From Thioclava nitratireducens (GTDB lineage: Bacteria; Pseudomonadota; Alphaproteobacteria; Rhodobacterales; Rhodobacteraceae): a stretch of DNA of 64,000 nt. Below, one piece after another: positions 17,079-25,397 of the stretch. The notes beneath the pieces were generated by a model. The model searched no databases and was not told where the DNA came from. It saw only the letters and a program-made list of their open reading frames with translations. The position numbers and the translations under genes were made by a program. The DNA lies in assembly GCF_001940525.2 (NCBI RefSeq), contig NZ_CP019437.1:295501-359500 (forward strand). Reading direction: 5' to 3'. Numbering within the stretch: the first letter of the stretch is position 1; every line of letters begins with the position of its first letter.

Positions 17079-17543
17079 TCAGGCCGCCTGACGGCTTTGC
17101 GCTTCCGTCAGCACTGCGTGCAGCGTAGAGGGATCGGTATTCGCCCGCAGCTTCTCGCAGGTTTCCGGATCGCGCATCGTGCGCGACACGAGGGCCAGCG
17201 CCTTGAGATGCTCGACGCCGGAATCCTTCGGCGCGAACAGCGCGAAAACCAGATCGACCGGCAGCCGGTCCACCGCGTCGAAATCGAGCGGCTTTTCCAG
17301 ACGCAGGAAGACACCCACGACCTCGCTCAGCCCGTCGAGCCGCGCATGCGGAAGCGCAACACCATGGCCGACGCCGGTCGGTCCGAGGCTCTCACGCTCC
17401 TGCAGCGCATCGACGGTTTCCGAGGCGTCGATCTTGTAGCACGCCGCCGCGATGTCACCGAGATCCTGAAACAGGCGTTTCTTGCTCGTGACATTCGACA
17501 GCACTTTGACCGCGCCAGGCACGAGAAGTTTAGATAGGTCCAT
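17079..17543 (-). CDS. ptsN: PTS IIA-like nitrogen regulatory protein
   Basis: EIIA-Ntr of the nitrogen phosphotransfer system, phosphorylated by PtsP/NPr and used to tune potassium, nitrogen and stress responses. 154 residues; the phospho-acceptor is His66 in GVALPHARLDG, preceded by ALQERESLGPTGVG. It follows hpf on the same strand by 33 bases. In many proteobacteria rpoN lies just upstream of hpf-ptsN; here it does not. Confidence 0.93.
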   Translation of the reverse strand: MDLSKLLVPGAVKVLSNVTSKKRLFQDLGDIAAACYKIDASETVDALQERESLGPTGVGHGVALPHARLDGLSEVVGVFLRLEKPLDFDAVDRLPVDLVFALFAPKDSGVEHLKALALVSRTMRDPETCEKLRANTDPSTLHAVLTEAQSRQAA

Positions 17544-17576
17544 GAACTCGTCTACTCCGCGCCCGTTCCGGGCCGC

Positions 17577-18152
17577 TCATTTGCTGTTGCGCGGGTCGAT
17601 CCAGCCGACATTGCCGTCTTCACGCCGATGAACGACGTTGACCCCGCCATGTTTCTCGTTGCGGAAGACGAGTAGCGACGCGTCGGACAGCTCCATCTGC
17701 ATGACCGCTTCACCGACCGAGAGCGTGGGAACCTTGGTTTCCATCTCGGCTACGATCATCGGAGCGCCTTCGCGCGTCTCGCCGGTATCGTCATCCTCTT
17801 CCGAGGCGAGCACATATAGACCTGCAGCTTCGAATTCAACTGGTTCGGCACGGTCGCGGTGATGATCTTTCAATCTGCGTTTGTGGCGCCGCAGTTGCTT
17901 GTCCATCTTTTCGCGGGCCGCATCGAAGGCCGCGTAGATTTCGGTGGCATGCCCCTTGGCCGAGGCGGTCAGCCCGGTCGACAGGTGCACCGTCGCTTCG
18001 CAGATATATTCATGCGCATCGCGCGAGAAGGTGATCTGCGCGTCGGTGGGACGCTGCATGTATTTCTCGGCGACTTCGCCCAGCTCCGACTTGACGTGAG
18101 ATTGCAGGGCCTCTCCGACATCGATTTGTTTGCCGGTGATTTGGTAACGCAT
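17577..18152 (-). CDS. hpf: Long-form ribosome hibernation promoting factor
   Basis: Binds the 30S subunit and, in the long form, dimerises ribosomes into 100S particles in stationary phase. It has 191 residues. The N-terminal S30AE domain (1 to about 100, MRYQITGKQIDVGEAL, YICEATVHLS, AFDAAREKMDKQLRRHKRRLKD) is joined by an acidic linker (about 105-130) to the C-terminal dimerisation domain (VSEAVMQMELSDASLLVFRN-type block, then HGGVNVVHRREDGNVGWIDP). A GGAGGAAA ribosome site precedes the ATG. It is separated from lptB by 295 bases, so it probably has its own promoter. Confidence 0.93.
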   Translation of the reverse strand: MRYQITGKQIDVGEALQSHVKSELGEVAEKYMQRPTDAQITFSRDAHEYICEATVHLSTGLTASAKGHATEIYAAFDAAREKMDKQLRRHKRRLKDHHRDRAEPVEFEAAGLYVLASEEDDDTGETREGAPMIVAEMETKVPTLSVGEAVMQMELSDASLLVFRNEKHGGVNVVHRREDGNVGWIDPRNSK

Positions 18153-18384
18153 GGATTTCCTCCTTCACGCATTGGGCCAGTGACCCCAGCCTTGGGGCTG
18201 AGGTGTTTCGGGCCGGTTAATCTCTTGAAAAGTCGCGTCGAGTCTGAATTCGCCCGGGCCCTCTTTCGGGGACCTTTCGCGCGCCGGACCCCTCTCGGGG
18301 GCCGCAAGCGCGCCCGGGGAGTGGGGGCGAACATCACGCATCTCTTATGTATTTGGGGATGGATCGCAGGGGGTGTCAACGGGT

Positions 18385-18417
18385 GACCCTCGCTGCGGTG
18401 CAAAACTGCCGAGGGTC
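18385..18417 (-). other. Hairpin downstream of lptB
   Basis: GACCCTCG (18385-18392) and CGAGGGTC (18410-18417) can pair 31 bases after the lptB stop. There is no U-tract, so it may stabilise or punctuate the lpt transcript rather than terminate it intrinsically. The rest of 18153-18447 shows GC-rich dyads but no gene. Confidence 0.4.
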
Positions 18418-18447
18418 GGAGTCGCTTGGGCGATCCGTAGAGCATGC

Positions 18448-19224
18448 TCAGAGGATGCGGAAATGCTGCCCGAGATAGACGCGGCGCACGTTTTCGTCCT
18501 GCACAACCTCTTCTGCGGTGCCCGACATCAGCACCGTCCCGTCATGCAGGATGTAGGCCCGATCCACGATCTCGAGTGTTTCGCGGACGTTGTGATCCGT
18601 GATCAAAACCCCGATACCGCGATCCTTGAGCTGACCGACGAGGGCGCGAATCTCCGACACCGCGATCGGATCGACGCCCGCGAAAGGCTCGTCGAGCAAC
18701 AGATATTTCGGATCGGCGGCCAGACAGCGCGCGATTTCGCAGCGACGGCGTTCACCGCCCGACAGCGCCAGCGCGGGCGCGTGGCGCAGGTGGCCGATCG
18801 AGAAATCGCCCAGCAGCTCCTCCAGACGTTCCCGCCGCGTGTGCGGGTCCGGCACGGCGACCTCGAGAACCGCCATGATGTTCTCTTCGACCGAAAGCCC
18901 GCGGAAAATCGAGGCTTCCTGCGGCAGATAGCCGATCCCGAGCCGCGCGCGGCGATACATCGGCAGGCCCGTCACATCGCGTCCGTCGATGAGCACCTCG
19001 CCCGCATCGGGACGGATCAGCCCGGCGATATTGTAAAAACAGGTGGTTTTCCCGGAACCGTTGGGCCCCAAAAGCGCCACGACTTCCCCGCGCGACAGAT
19101 CGAGCGAGACATCGCGAATCACGGGGCGGCGCTTGTAGCTCTTGCGCAGCCCGCGGATCTGCAAACCGCCGTGACCCGCGACCGGGGCCAACCCGGCGTC
19201 GCTCTTGGCGGCATCCTCGACCAT
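18448..19224 (-). CDS. lptB: LPS transport ABC ATPase
   Basis: Cytoplasmic ATPase of the LptB2FGC extractor that powers lipopolysaccharide transport to the outer membrane. The 258 residues include Walker A GPNGSGKTT, LPQEASIFRGLSVEENI, the signature ALSGGERRR, Walker B YLLLDEPFAGVDP and the switch ITDHNVRETL, all typical for LptB. ATG 19224 overlaps the lptA stop; GTG one codon earlier is also possible. An N-terminal extension of about 20 residues precedes the ABC fold. Confidence 0.94.
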   Translation of the reverse strand: MVEDAAKSDAGLAPVAGHGGLQIRGLRKSYKRRPVIRDVSLDLSRGEVVALLGPNGSGKTTCFYNIAGLIRPDAGEVLIDGRDVTGLPMYRRARLGIGYLPQEASIFRGLSVEENIMAVLEVAVPDPHTRRERLEELLGDFSIGHLRHAPALALSGGERRRCEIARCLAADPKYLLLDEPFAGVDPIAVSEIRALVGQLKDRGIGVLITDHNVRETLEIVDRAYILHDGTVLMSGTAEEVVQDENVRRVYLGQHFRIL

Positions 19225-19727
19225 CACTTGCTCCCGGCGGGCTTCAGAAGCGTGCGGACACGTCCATCCATCGTGCCCGTGCCGGTGCTCAGATCGACAT
19301 TGAGCTTGTTGCCCGACATCACGTTGTTGCCTTGGGTCAGAAGAACCTTGCCCGTCATCACGACGGTGCCCGCCTTCACGTCGTACACGGCTTCCTCTGC
19401 CTCGGCGGCTTCGGTGGGCGACACCAGCGTGACACCGCCGGTCGCATGCAGCTTCGTGATCTCGGAGCGTTTGTCGCTGGCGTAGAACACCTCAAGCTCG
19501 GCCGCTTTCATATGCATATCGCCTTGGGTGACTTCCACATTGCCGGAGAACACCGCCTGGCCGCTTTGCTGATCGACGTTGAGCGAGTCGGCCGTGACCT
19601 CGACCGGGGCGGTCTTGTCGGCGCGCAGACCGCCGAAATTGACGCTTTGCGCCATCACGAGAACCGGGAACGAAACCACCATCGCGCAGGCGGTGAAAAA
19701 ACGCGCTCGAAACATCCACACCCTCAT
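19224..19727 (-). CDS. lptA: LPS transport periplasmic protein LptA
   Basis: Periplasmic bridge protein that carries LPS between inner and outer membranes. Signal peptide at about 1-26 (FFTACAMVVSFPVLVMA/QS), then an OstA-like beta-jellyroll: PVEVTADSLNVDQQSGQAVFSG, VTQGDMHMKAAELEVFY and VVMTGKVLLTQGNNVMSG. 167 residues, normal for the family. It overlaps lptC by four bases (ATGA) and is directly followed by lptB. Confidence 0.92.
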   Translation of the reverse strand: MRVWMFRARFFTACAMVVSFPVLVMAQSVNFGGLRADKTAPVEVTADSLNVDQQSGQAVFSGNVEVTQGDMHMKAAELEVFYASDKRSEITKLHATGGVTLVSPTEAAEAEEAVYDVKAGTVVMTGKVLLTQGNNVMSGNKLNVDLSTGTGTMDGRVRTLLKPAGSK

Positions 19728-20326
19728 TGTTGCGGCTGATATACCAGCTTCACACCCTGTTTGAAAACAAGATCGTGACCGCTGCCATCCGCCGTCGGGA
19801 CGATCTGCATATAGCCCGCATCGAGCGTTCCGAAAGGGGATGTCCCGTGAATGGGGCCGGGCGAGGTCAGAACGCTGCTATCGGTCTGAAGTTCAATTTT
19901 CTCGGAATTCACCCGATAGCCGTCGGAGGTCTGCATCGCGACCTTCCCGGTCAGATCGATACGGTTCGAATTGGGCTGAAACAGACCCTCATTCGCGCTC
20001 AGATCGGTAACGTGGCCATCGGGTGCGGTCAGCTTTGCCGCGACCTGATCGGCACTCGCGCCCTGGTCCTGCGCGGGCTGCGTGCGCGCCATCGCCGCGG
20101 TCACCGAAAGCGTCGCGCCGGTATCGGTTACGCCGGAATATTCCGGTCGCGTCACCGCGTTTTCCCGCGCGAGTTTCTCGACATCGACTTTGGCATAGGG
20201 GATCGCGGCGCTCGGATCGATCCGACGTGAAACGAGGAAGATCGTCGACAACAGCGCCAGCGCGAGCAGCGGCAGGACGATCTTCGCCCAGTTCACCAGT
20301 CGCGTATGGCTATTGTTGTACATCAT
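19724..20326 (-). CDS. lptC: LPS export inner-membrane protein LptC
   Basis: Bitopic protein connecting LptBFG to LptA. The N-terminal membrane helix spans about 12-31 (WAKIVLPLLALALLSTIFLV). The periplasmic domain follows with YAKVDVEKLARENAVTRPEYSGVTDTG-type block, HVTDLSANEGLFQPNSNRIDLTG and GPIHGTSPFGTLDAG, as in alphaproteobacterial LptC/YrbK. The 200 residues overlap kdsD by one base. Assignment rests on position and domain pattern. Confidence 0.88.
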   Translation of the reverse strand: MMYNNSHTRLVNWAKIVLPLLALALLSTIFLVSRRIDPSAAIPYAKVDVEKLARENAVTRPEYSGVTDTGATLSVTAAMARTQPAQDQGASADQVAAKLTAPDGHVTDLSANEGLFQPNSNRIDLTGKVAMQTSDGYRVNSEKIELQTDSSVLTSPGPIHGTSPFGTLDAGYMQIVPTADGSGHDLVFKQGVKLVYQPQQ

Positions 20327-21291
20327 CAGACGATCCCGGCCCTCAGGCAGTCGTGGATCTGCAAGAAGCCCACGGGCTTTTCGTCTTCGACGACGAAAAG
20401 CGCGGTGATCTTGCGCTCGTTCATCTGCGCCACGGCAGCCTCGGCCAGTTGTCCCGGCGCGATGGTGCGCGGATTGGCGGTCATCACTTCCGAGACCTTA
20501 TGCTCCAGCAGCCCCTGCATATGGCGCCGCAAATCGCCATCGGTGACGATCCCGGTCAGACGGCCCGCCTCATCGGTGACGCCGACGACGCCGAAGCCCT
20601 TCTGGCTCATCATCAACAGCGCATCGGGCATCGGCGTGTCTTCCGCGACAAGCGGCATATCGCGATGCATCAGGTCCGAGACTTTCGACAGGCGCGCGCC
20701 CAGCTTGCCGCCGGGATGGAAGGTGCGGAAATGCTCGGCGGTGAATTCGCGATGCTCCATCAGCGCGACGGCCAGCGCATCGCCCAGCGCGAGCGTCATC
20801 GTCGTCGAGGTCGTGGGCACCACGCCCGTCCCGCAGGCTTCCTCGGCCTTGGGCAGCACCAGCGCGAGATCCGATTGCCGCAACAGGGTCGAATCCGGGC
20901 GGCTCGCCACTCCGATCAGCGGAATCCGGAAGCGCCGCGTATGGGCGATCAGATCGGCCAGCTCCGGCGTCTCGCCAGAATTGGACAGCACCAGCGCCAG
21001 ATCGTGCCGGGTGACCATGCCCAGATCGCCGTGGCTCGCCTCCGCCGGATGCACGAAATGCGCCGGTGTCCCGGTCGAGGCCAGCGTCGCCGCGATCTTG
21101 CGCCCGATATGGCCCGATTTCCCCATGCCGGAAACGATCACGCGCCCCTCGGTCTTGAGGATCATCGCCACCGCGCGTGAAAACTCGCCATCGAGGCTCG
21201 CCGCCAAGGCTTCGAGCCCGGCGACCTCGATGCCGATCACGCGGCGGGCGATGTCGGAATAATCAGTGGTGGAAGATGTCATTGGGTTCAT
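20326..21291 (-). CDS. kdsD: Arabinose-5-phosphate isomerase (KpsF/GutQ family)
   Basis: Converts ribulose-5-phosphate to arabinose-5-phosphate, the first step to Kdo. 321 residues: the N-terminal SIS domain (about 40-175) has VIVSGMGKSGHIGRKIAATL, ASHGDLGMV and LSNSGETPEL; GTGVVPTTSTTMTLALGDAL is the typical active-site loop; two CBS domains follow (about 205-321). ATG 21291 lies inside the 3' end of the RNase D-like gene; ATG 21282 is an alternative. It heads the lpt cluster and so supplies Kdo for LPS. Confidence 0.92.
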   Translation of the reverse strand: MNPMTSSTTDYSDIARRVIGIEVAGLEALAASLDGEFSRAVAMILKTEGRVIVSGMGKSGHIGRKIAATLASTGTPAHFVHPAEASHGDLGMVTRHDLALVLSNSGETPELADLIAHTRRFRIPLIGVASRPDSTLLRQSDLALVLPKAEEACGTGVVPTTSTTMTLALGDALAVALMEHREFTAEHFRTFHPGGKLGARLSKVSDLMHRDMPLVAEDTPMPDALLMMSQKGFGVVGVTDEAGRLTGIVTDGDLRRHMQGLLEHKVSEVMTANPRTIAPGQLAEAAVAQMNERKITALFVVEDEKPVGFLQIHDCLRAGIV

Positions 21292-21877
21292 CCCAGCCCA
21301 GCAGATCGAGCTTCGCACGCGTCGGCAGGAAATCAAAACAGGCCTGCGCCAGCCCGATCCGGTTCTCGCGCTCCAGCCGCTTGACCAGTTCAGCCTTGAT
21401 CTGGTGCAGGTAGAGCACGTCCGAGGCCGCGTATTCCATCTGCGCGTCGGTCAGCTCCGCCGCGCCCCAGTCCGAGCTTTGCTGCTGCTTGGAAATGTCG
21501 ACGCCGACAAGCTCCTGCACCAGCACCTTGAGCCCGTGGCGATCGGTGAAGGTCCGCACCATCTTCGAGGCGATCTTGGTGCAGAAGACCGGCTTCGTCT
21601 CAACCCCGAACGCGTTGTAGAGGGCCGCCACGTCGAAGCGCGCGAAGTGGAACAGCTTCTCCACCGACGGATCGGCCAGCATGCGGCACAGGTTCGGCGC
21701 TTCGGTCTGACCTTGGGCGATCTTCACCAGATGCGCGTCGCCATCGCCCGCCGAAAGCTGCACGAGGCAGAGCCGGTCGCGGCGCGGGTCAAGGCCCATC
21801 GTTTCGGAGTCGATGGCCACGACGGGACCGAGATCGAGCCCGTCGGGAAGGTCGTTTTGATGCAGGTGGATTGCCAC
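21263..21877 (-). CDS. RNase D-like 3'-5' exoribonuclease, single catalytic domain
   Basis: DEDD-family exonuclease probably involved in stable-RNA 3' trimming. In 204 residues the motifs are clear: VAIDSETMGL (Exo I, Asp-Glu), KLFHFARFDVAAL (Exo II) and YAASDVLYLHQI (Exo III, DEDDy Tyr). Canonical RNase D (about 375 residues) carries HRDC domains that are absent here; short alphaproteobacterial forms are common. GTG 21877 follows AAGAAGGA. Its 3' end overlaps the kdsD start. Confidence 0.88.
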   Translation of the reverse strand: MAIHLHQNDLPDGLDLGPVVAIDSETMGLDPRRDRLCLVQLSAGDGDAHLVKIAQGQTEAPNLCRMLADPSVEKLFHFARFDVAALYNAFGVETKPVFCTKIASKMVRTFTDRHGLKVLVQELVGVDISKQQQSSDWGAAELTDAQMEYAASDVLYLHQIKAELVKRLERENRIGLAQACFDFLPTRAKLDLLGWDEPNDIFHH

Positions 21878-21982
21878 GGCGTGTCCTTCTTTAACGTCTT
21901 GCCGGGCATATAAGCCTTTTGCCGCGTTCTTGCCAACGCGAGATGGCGAAAGGCAGCCGAGTTATGGCGCTTGCTTCGCCGA

Positions 21983-22624
21983 TCAGCTCTCGCGTGACGG
22001 CATGGCGCCGCTCGACTCGTCGGGGTCTTCCAGCGGCTTCCAGGTAATCACGCGGTAGATGTAGAGCAGGACGAGGATCACGATCACGCCGGTCGAGACC
22101 GGGTTCACCCAGCTTGCGACTTCGCTGTACTGCTTTCCGAGCAGATAGCCCGCAACGGTCAGCAATGCCGTCCAGAGCGCGCTGCCCACCGTGGTGTAGG
22201 CGAGGAACGGCAGGAAGGGCATCCGCGCCATGCCAGCCGGCACCGAGATCAGCGTACGCGCGCCGGGCAGCATCCGCCCGAAGAACACCGCTGCCCAGCC
22301 GTGCTTGTCGAACCATTTCTTGGTCCGGGTAATGTCGCGGGGGGTGATGCCGATCCAGCGACCGTGGCGGCTCGAGAGGTGACACAGACGCTTGATCCCG
22401 ATCTTCAGACCAATCCAGTACCAGAGAAGCGCCCCGATGACCGAGCCGATCGTCCCCGCGACGATCAAACCGATCAGCGAGAATTTCCCTTGCGCCGCCA
22501 TGTACCCCGCGAGCGGCATGATCAGCTCCGACGGGATCGGAGGAAACACGTTTTCCAGCAACATCAGCCCCGCGATGCCGAAATAGCCGAAGGACGCGAT
22601 AACGCCGGTAATCCAGTTGAACAT
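21983..22624 (-). CDS. DedA-family membrane protein
   Basis: Polytopic inner-membrane protein of the DedA/VTT superfamily, members of which act as undecaprenyl-phosphate or phospholipid transporters. 213 residues with hydrophobic segments at about 10-30, 45-70, 130-160 and 175-195. The family motifs ENVFPPIPSELIMPLAGYMA and FGRMLPGARTLISVPAGMA are present; their acidic and arginine residues are the functional set. The ribosome site is AAAGGAG. The exact lipid substrate cannot be read from sequence. Confidence 0.88.
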   Translation of the reverse strand: MFNWITGVIASFGYFGIAGLMLLENVFPPIPSELIMPLAGYMAAQGKFSLIGLIVAGTIGSVIGALLWYWIGLKIGIKRLCHLSSRHGRWIGITPRDITRTKKWFDKHGWAAVFFGRMLPGARTLISVPAGMARMPFLPFLAYTTVGSALWTALLTVAGYLLGKQYSEVASWVNPVSTGVIVILVLLYIYRVITWKPLEDPDESSGAMPSRES

Positions 22625-22698
22625 GTTGTCTCCTTTGGCGACGAAAACCGGAACGGCGCGTCTTGGTCGGGTGGGTTAAACTGAGGTATCTGTCCACT

Positions 22699-23436
22699 TC
22701 ATTCAGCGGCCTCGTGCGGAGCCTTTGTTTGGCGCCCGTCGCCGCGTTGTTTCAGGCGTAGCTGCCCCAACTCGGCGCCGCGCCCCCGGCGTTTGCCGTC
22801 TTCGCCGGTCAGGTAGGCGCGGGCTTCCTGCTCCAGCATCTCCTCCAGCCGCGACGCCAGTTCCCGACGCTTGCGAAAACTGCGCAGCTGCTCGGTCGAC
22901 AGGCTCTGCGGCAAGAAGCGTTGATGCTCCCCGGCGTTATAAACGTCGAGAGAGAGGCGTCCGGCGACGAGGATATTGTCGCGACTGCTTTCCGCCAGAA
23001 CGGTGAATACCACGGTTTCCATCTCTTTCGCGTCGTCAGGCAGGCTGGAGAATTCCAGTGCGACATCCACGAGATCTGAAATCCGGCCCAAATCCCGGTA
23101 CTCCGCAGTGTTCAACGGGCCCTTGATCGACTCGTCGGGTTGGGAATCCCCGAAAGGAGCGAAGCCGCCGGAGTCGCTGGCGATCGAGTGATAGGTTTTC
23201 CCGTCGACCACGAGATCGGCGAGAAGCGCTTTCACGAAGATTGGCTCGGCACCCATATTGCCAAGCATCAGATGCCCGCGTTCATGGCCGCCCGCGACCC
23301 GGGTGAGCAGCAGTTTCGAGCGCCGTTCACGCCGAAAATTCTGCAGTAGAAGTTGCAGGTAGACCAGCCAGACGAACGCGGTGACGATCTGCACCGCGAT
23401 GCTTACAACCTGATTATGGTCGACAAGCCACTCCAT
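22699..23436 (-). CDS. Membrane-anchored protein of unknown function
   Basis: 245 residues from ATG 23436 (AGAAGG six bases upstream; ATG 23442 is too close to it). One N-terminal membrane helix (about 9-30, VVSIAVQIVTAFVWLVYLQLLL) is followed by a cytoplasmic domain with beta-like stretches (LLTRVAGGHERGHLMLGNMG, FVKALLADLVVDGKTY). The C-terminal third (about 180-245) is charged and helical, rich in Arg, Glu and Lys. No family recognised. It stands alone between dedA and the ABC importer. Confidence 0.7.
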   Translation of the reverse strand: MEWLVDHNQVVSIAVQIVTAFVWLVYLQLLLQNFRRERRSKLLLTRVAGGHERGHLMLGNMGAEPIFVKALLADLVVDGKTYHSIASDSGGFAPFGDSQPDESIKGPLNTAEYRDLGRISDLVDVALEFSSLPDDAKEMETVVFTVLAESSRDNILVAGRLSLDVYNAGEHQRFLPQSLSTEQLRSFRKRRELASRLEEMLEQEARAYLTGEDGKRRGRGAELGQLRLKQRGDGRQTKAPHEAAE

Positions 23437-23546
23437 CTTCATCCTTCTGCATCGGTCGCACGTAGTGTTCTATCGGCAACGCGGCAGAGGGGCGTCCGGG
23501 TCCGGAAACCTGAAGAAATGAGGAGCGCAGGACCGGTTTTGCCTCG

Positions 23547-24605
23547 TCAGTCGGCAAGAACCAGCAGATCACGGCTCGCTACGCTGACCTCGGCTTCGGT
23601 GCCGACCTTGGGCGGCGGGTTGCCGGGGCGGTTGAACGTGTCGAGCGCGATGAGCTGCCCTTCCACTTCCATTTTCACCCGCAGGATCGAGCCGAGGAAA
23701 TGCGTCTCGACGATCCGCCCGGTGAACACCGTGTCATTGCCCTCGCGGCGGCCCAAGGCCAGAACCTCGGGCCGTGCGGCCAGCGTCACCGGAGTCCCCT
23801 GCCCCATGGCGACCGGTTCGGCGAGGATCACCTCGGTATCGCCGACCCGCAATGCGCCCCGCGCGGGATCGGCCACCTCGGCCTCCAGCGCGTTCAGCGT
23901 GCCCACGAATTGCGCGACGAACCGGGTCTTCGGCTGATTGTAGATTTCGAAAGGCGCACCGATCTGCTCGGCGACGCCACCATTCATCACCACCACGCGA
24001 TCCGAGATCGACAGCGCCTCTTCCTGATCGTGGGTGACGAAGATCGTCGTGATGCCCAGACGTCGCTGAATGTCGCGGATTTCCTCACGCAGGCTCACGC
24101 GGATCTTGGCATCGAGCGCGGAGAGCGGCTCGTCCAGCAGCAGCACGCGCGGCTGAATCGCGAGCGCCCGTGCGAGCGCCACACGCTGCTGTTGTCCGCC
24201 CGACAGCTGGAACGGGTAGCGATTGCCCAGATCGGGCAGGCCGATCAGCGACAGCATCTCGGCGACACGTGCCTTGATCTCAGCGCGCGGACGTTTCGCC
24301 ACGCGCAGCCCGAAGCCCACGTTCTGCGCGACTGTCAGGTTGGGAAACAGCGCGTAGGCCTGGAACACCATACCGATATTGCGCTGGTTCGCCCCCATAT
24401 GCGTCACGTCCTGCCCGCCGATGCGGATCGCACCGCCCGAGGGGGACTCGAAGCCTGCCACCATCCGCAGCACCGTCGTCTTGCCGCAGCCCGACGGGCC
24501 AAGGAGCGAGATGAATTCGCCCTCTTCGATGGAGAGGTTGAAATCCTTCACAACGCGGTTCGCGCCGAAGGATTTTTCCAGATGTTCGATCTCGAGAGAG
24601 GCCAT
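23547..24605 (-). CDS. ABC importer ATPase, polyamine/phosphonate/iron type (PotA-like)
   Basis: Energises the adjacent importer. 352 residues: Walker A GPSGCGKTT (about 36-44), Q-loop MVFQAYALFPNLTV, signature QLSGGQQQRVALARAL, Walker B VLLLDEPLSALD and switch FVTHDQEEAL, then a C-terminal TOBE-type domain from about 240. The CUT1-like architecture fits spermidine/putrescine, 2-aminoethylphosphonate or ferric transporters. It is the last gene of a four-gene operon. The substrate is not fixed by the ATPase. Confidence 0.88.
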   Translation of the reverse strand: MASLEIEHLEKSFGANRVVKDFNLSIEEGEFISLLGPSGCGKTTVLRMVAGFESPSGGAIRIGGQDVTHMGANQRNIGMVFQAYALFPNLTVAQNVGFGLRVAKRPRAEIKARVAEMLSLIGLPDLGNRYPFQLSGGQQQRVALARALAIQPRVLLLDEPLSALDAKIRVSLREEIRDIQRRLGITTIFVTHDQEEALSISDRVVVMNGGVAEQIGAPFEIYNQPKTRFVAQFVGTLNALEAEVADPARGALRVGDTEVILAEPVAMGQGTPVTLAARPEVLALGRREGNDTVFTGRIVETHFLGSILRVKMEVEGQLIALDTFNRPGNPPPKVGTEAEVSVASRDLLVLAD

Positions 24606-24608
24606 GGG

Positions 24609-25397
24609 TTACCGCTTTGCGTTCGTATGTTTGGAAAACCGGGTGACGAGTTGAATGAGCCCCATGCAGATCCAGGTGATCGAGAAGGCGATCACCGCAA
24701 GCGCGGCGGGCTCGTAAGCCTTGTTCGCGCCGGTCAGCTGCATGTAGGGGCCGAAGGCCGGCCGGTTGAGGAGCGAGGCGAGGACGAACTCGCCGATGAC
24801 GATAGCGAAGGTGATGAAGGCGCCCGAGAGCACCGCGACCAGCACGTTCGGCAGGATGACGCGGGCAAGGATCGTGCTCCATCCCGCGCCGAGGCTTTGC
24901 GCCGCCTCGGTCAGCGTACCGACATCGATGGTGCGCAGGCCGGTATCGACGGCGCGATACATGTAGGGCAGCGAGAGCGTGGCATAGCCCAGCATCAGCA
25001 GGACATTGGTGCCCGTCGTCGTGCCGGTCAGCGGCAGGATAGACGACGTGTTATAGAGCCGGATATAGCCGAAAACGATCACGATTGGCGGGATCACCAG
25101 CGGCAGCAGCGTGATGAACTCAACCACCGGGCGCCAATGCGGCAGGCGCAACCGCACCCAATAGGCGGTCGGCACCACGATCAGCGCCCCCACGAGGATC
25201 GTGAAGATCGCCATCACGACGGAGTAGCTGAAGGTCTCGCGGAATTGCGGATCGGCCAGCACCGAGCGGTAAGCGTCGAGCGAATACACCCCGCGCCGCG
25301 CCCGCAGCGAGAATTCCAGCGTACCGAGCAGCGGCAGGGCGAAATAGAGCGCCCCGAACGCCAGCGCGAGCCATGACCAGAGTTTCTTGGATTTCAT
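24609..25397 (-). CDS. ABC importer permease (PotC-like)
   Basis: Inner-membrane subunit with six hydrophobic segments in 262 residues. The EAA-type coupling loop EAAQSLGAGWSTILARVILPN (about 176-196) contacts the ATPase. ATG 25397 forms an ATGA overlap with the upstream permease and has AAGGTGG five bases ahead; an ATG three codons earlier is possible. Together with the other permease it makes a heterodimeric channel. Confidence 0.87.
   Translation of the reverse strand: MKSKKLWSWLALAFGALYFALPLLGTLEFSLRARRGVYSLDAYRSVLADPQFRETFSYSVVMAIFTILVGALIVVPTAYWVRLRLPHWRPVVEFITLLPLVIPPIVIVFGYIRLYNTSSILPLTGTTTGTNVLLMLGYATLSLPYMYRAVDTGLRTIDVGTLTEAAQSLGAGWSTILARVILPNVLVAVLSGAFITFAIVIGEFVLASLLNRPAFGPYMQLTGANKAYEPAALAVIAFSITWICMGLIQLVTRFSKHTNAKR

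Noticed and set aside
18153..18447. GC-rich dyads suggesting a riboswitch or sRNA before hpf
   Set aside because: No conserved riboswitch core recognised and no U-tract; only one hairpin is listed.
23700..25376. 558-codon frame antisense to the ABC ATPase and permease
   Set aside because: Highly charged composition, no domains, opposite genes with ABC motifs.
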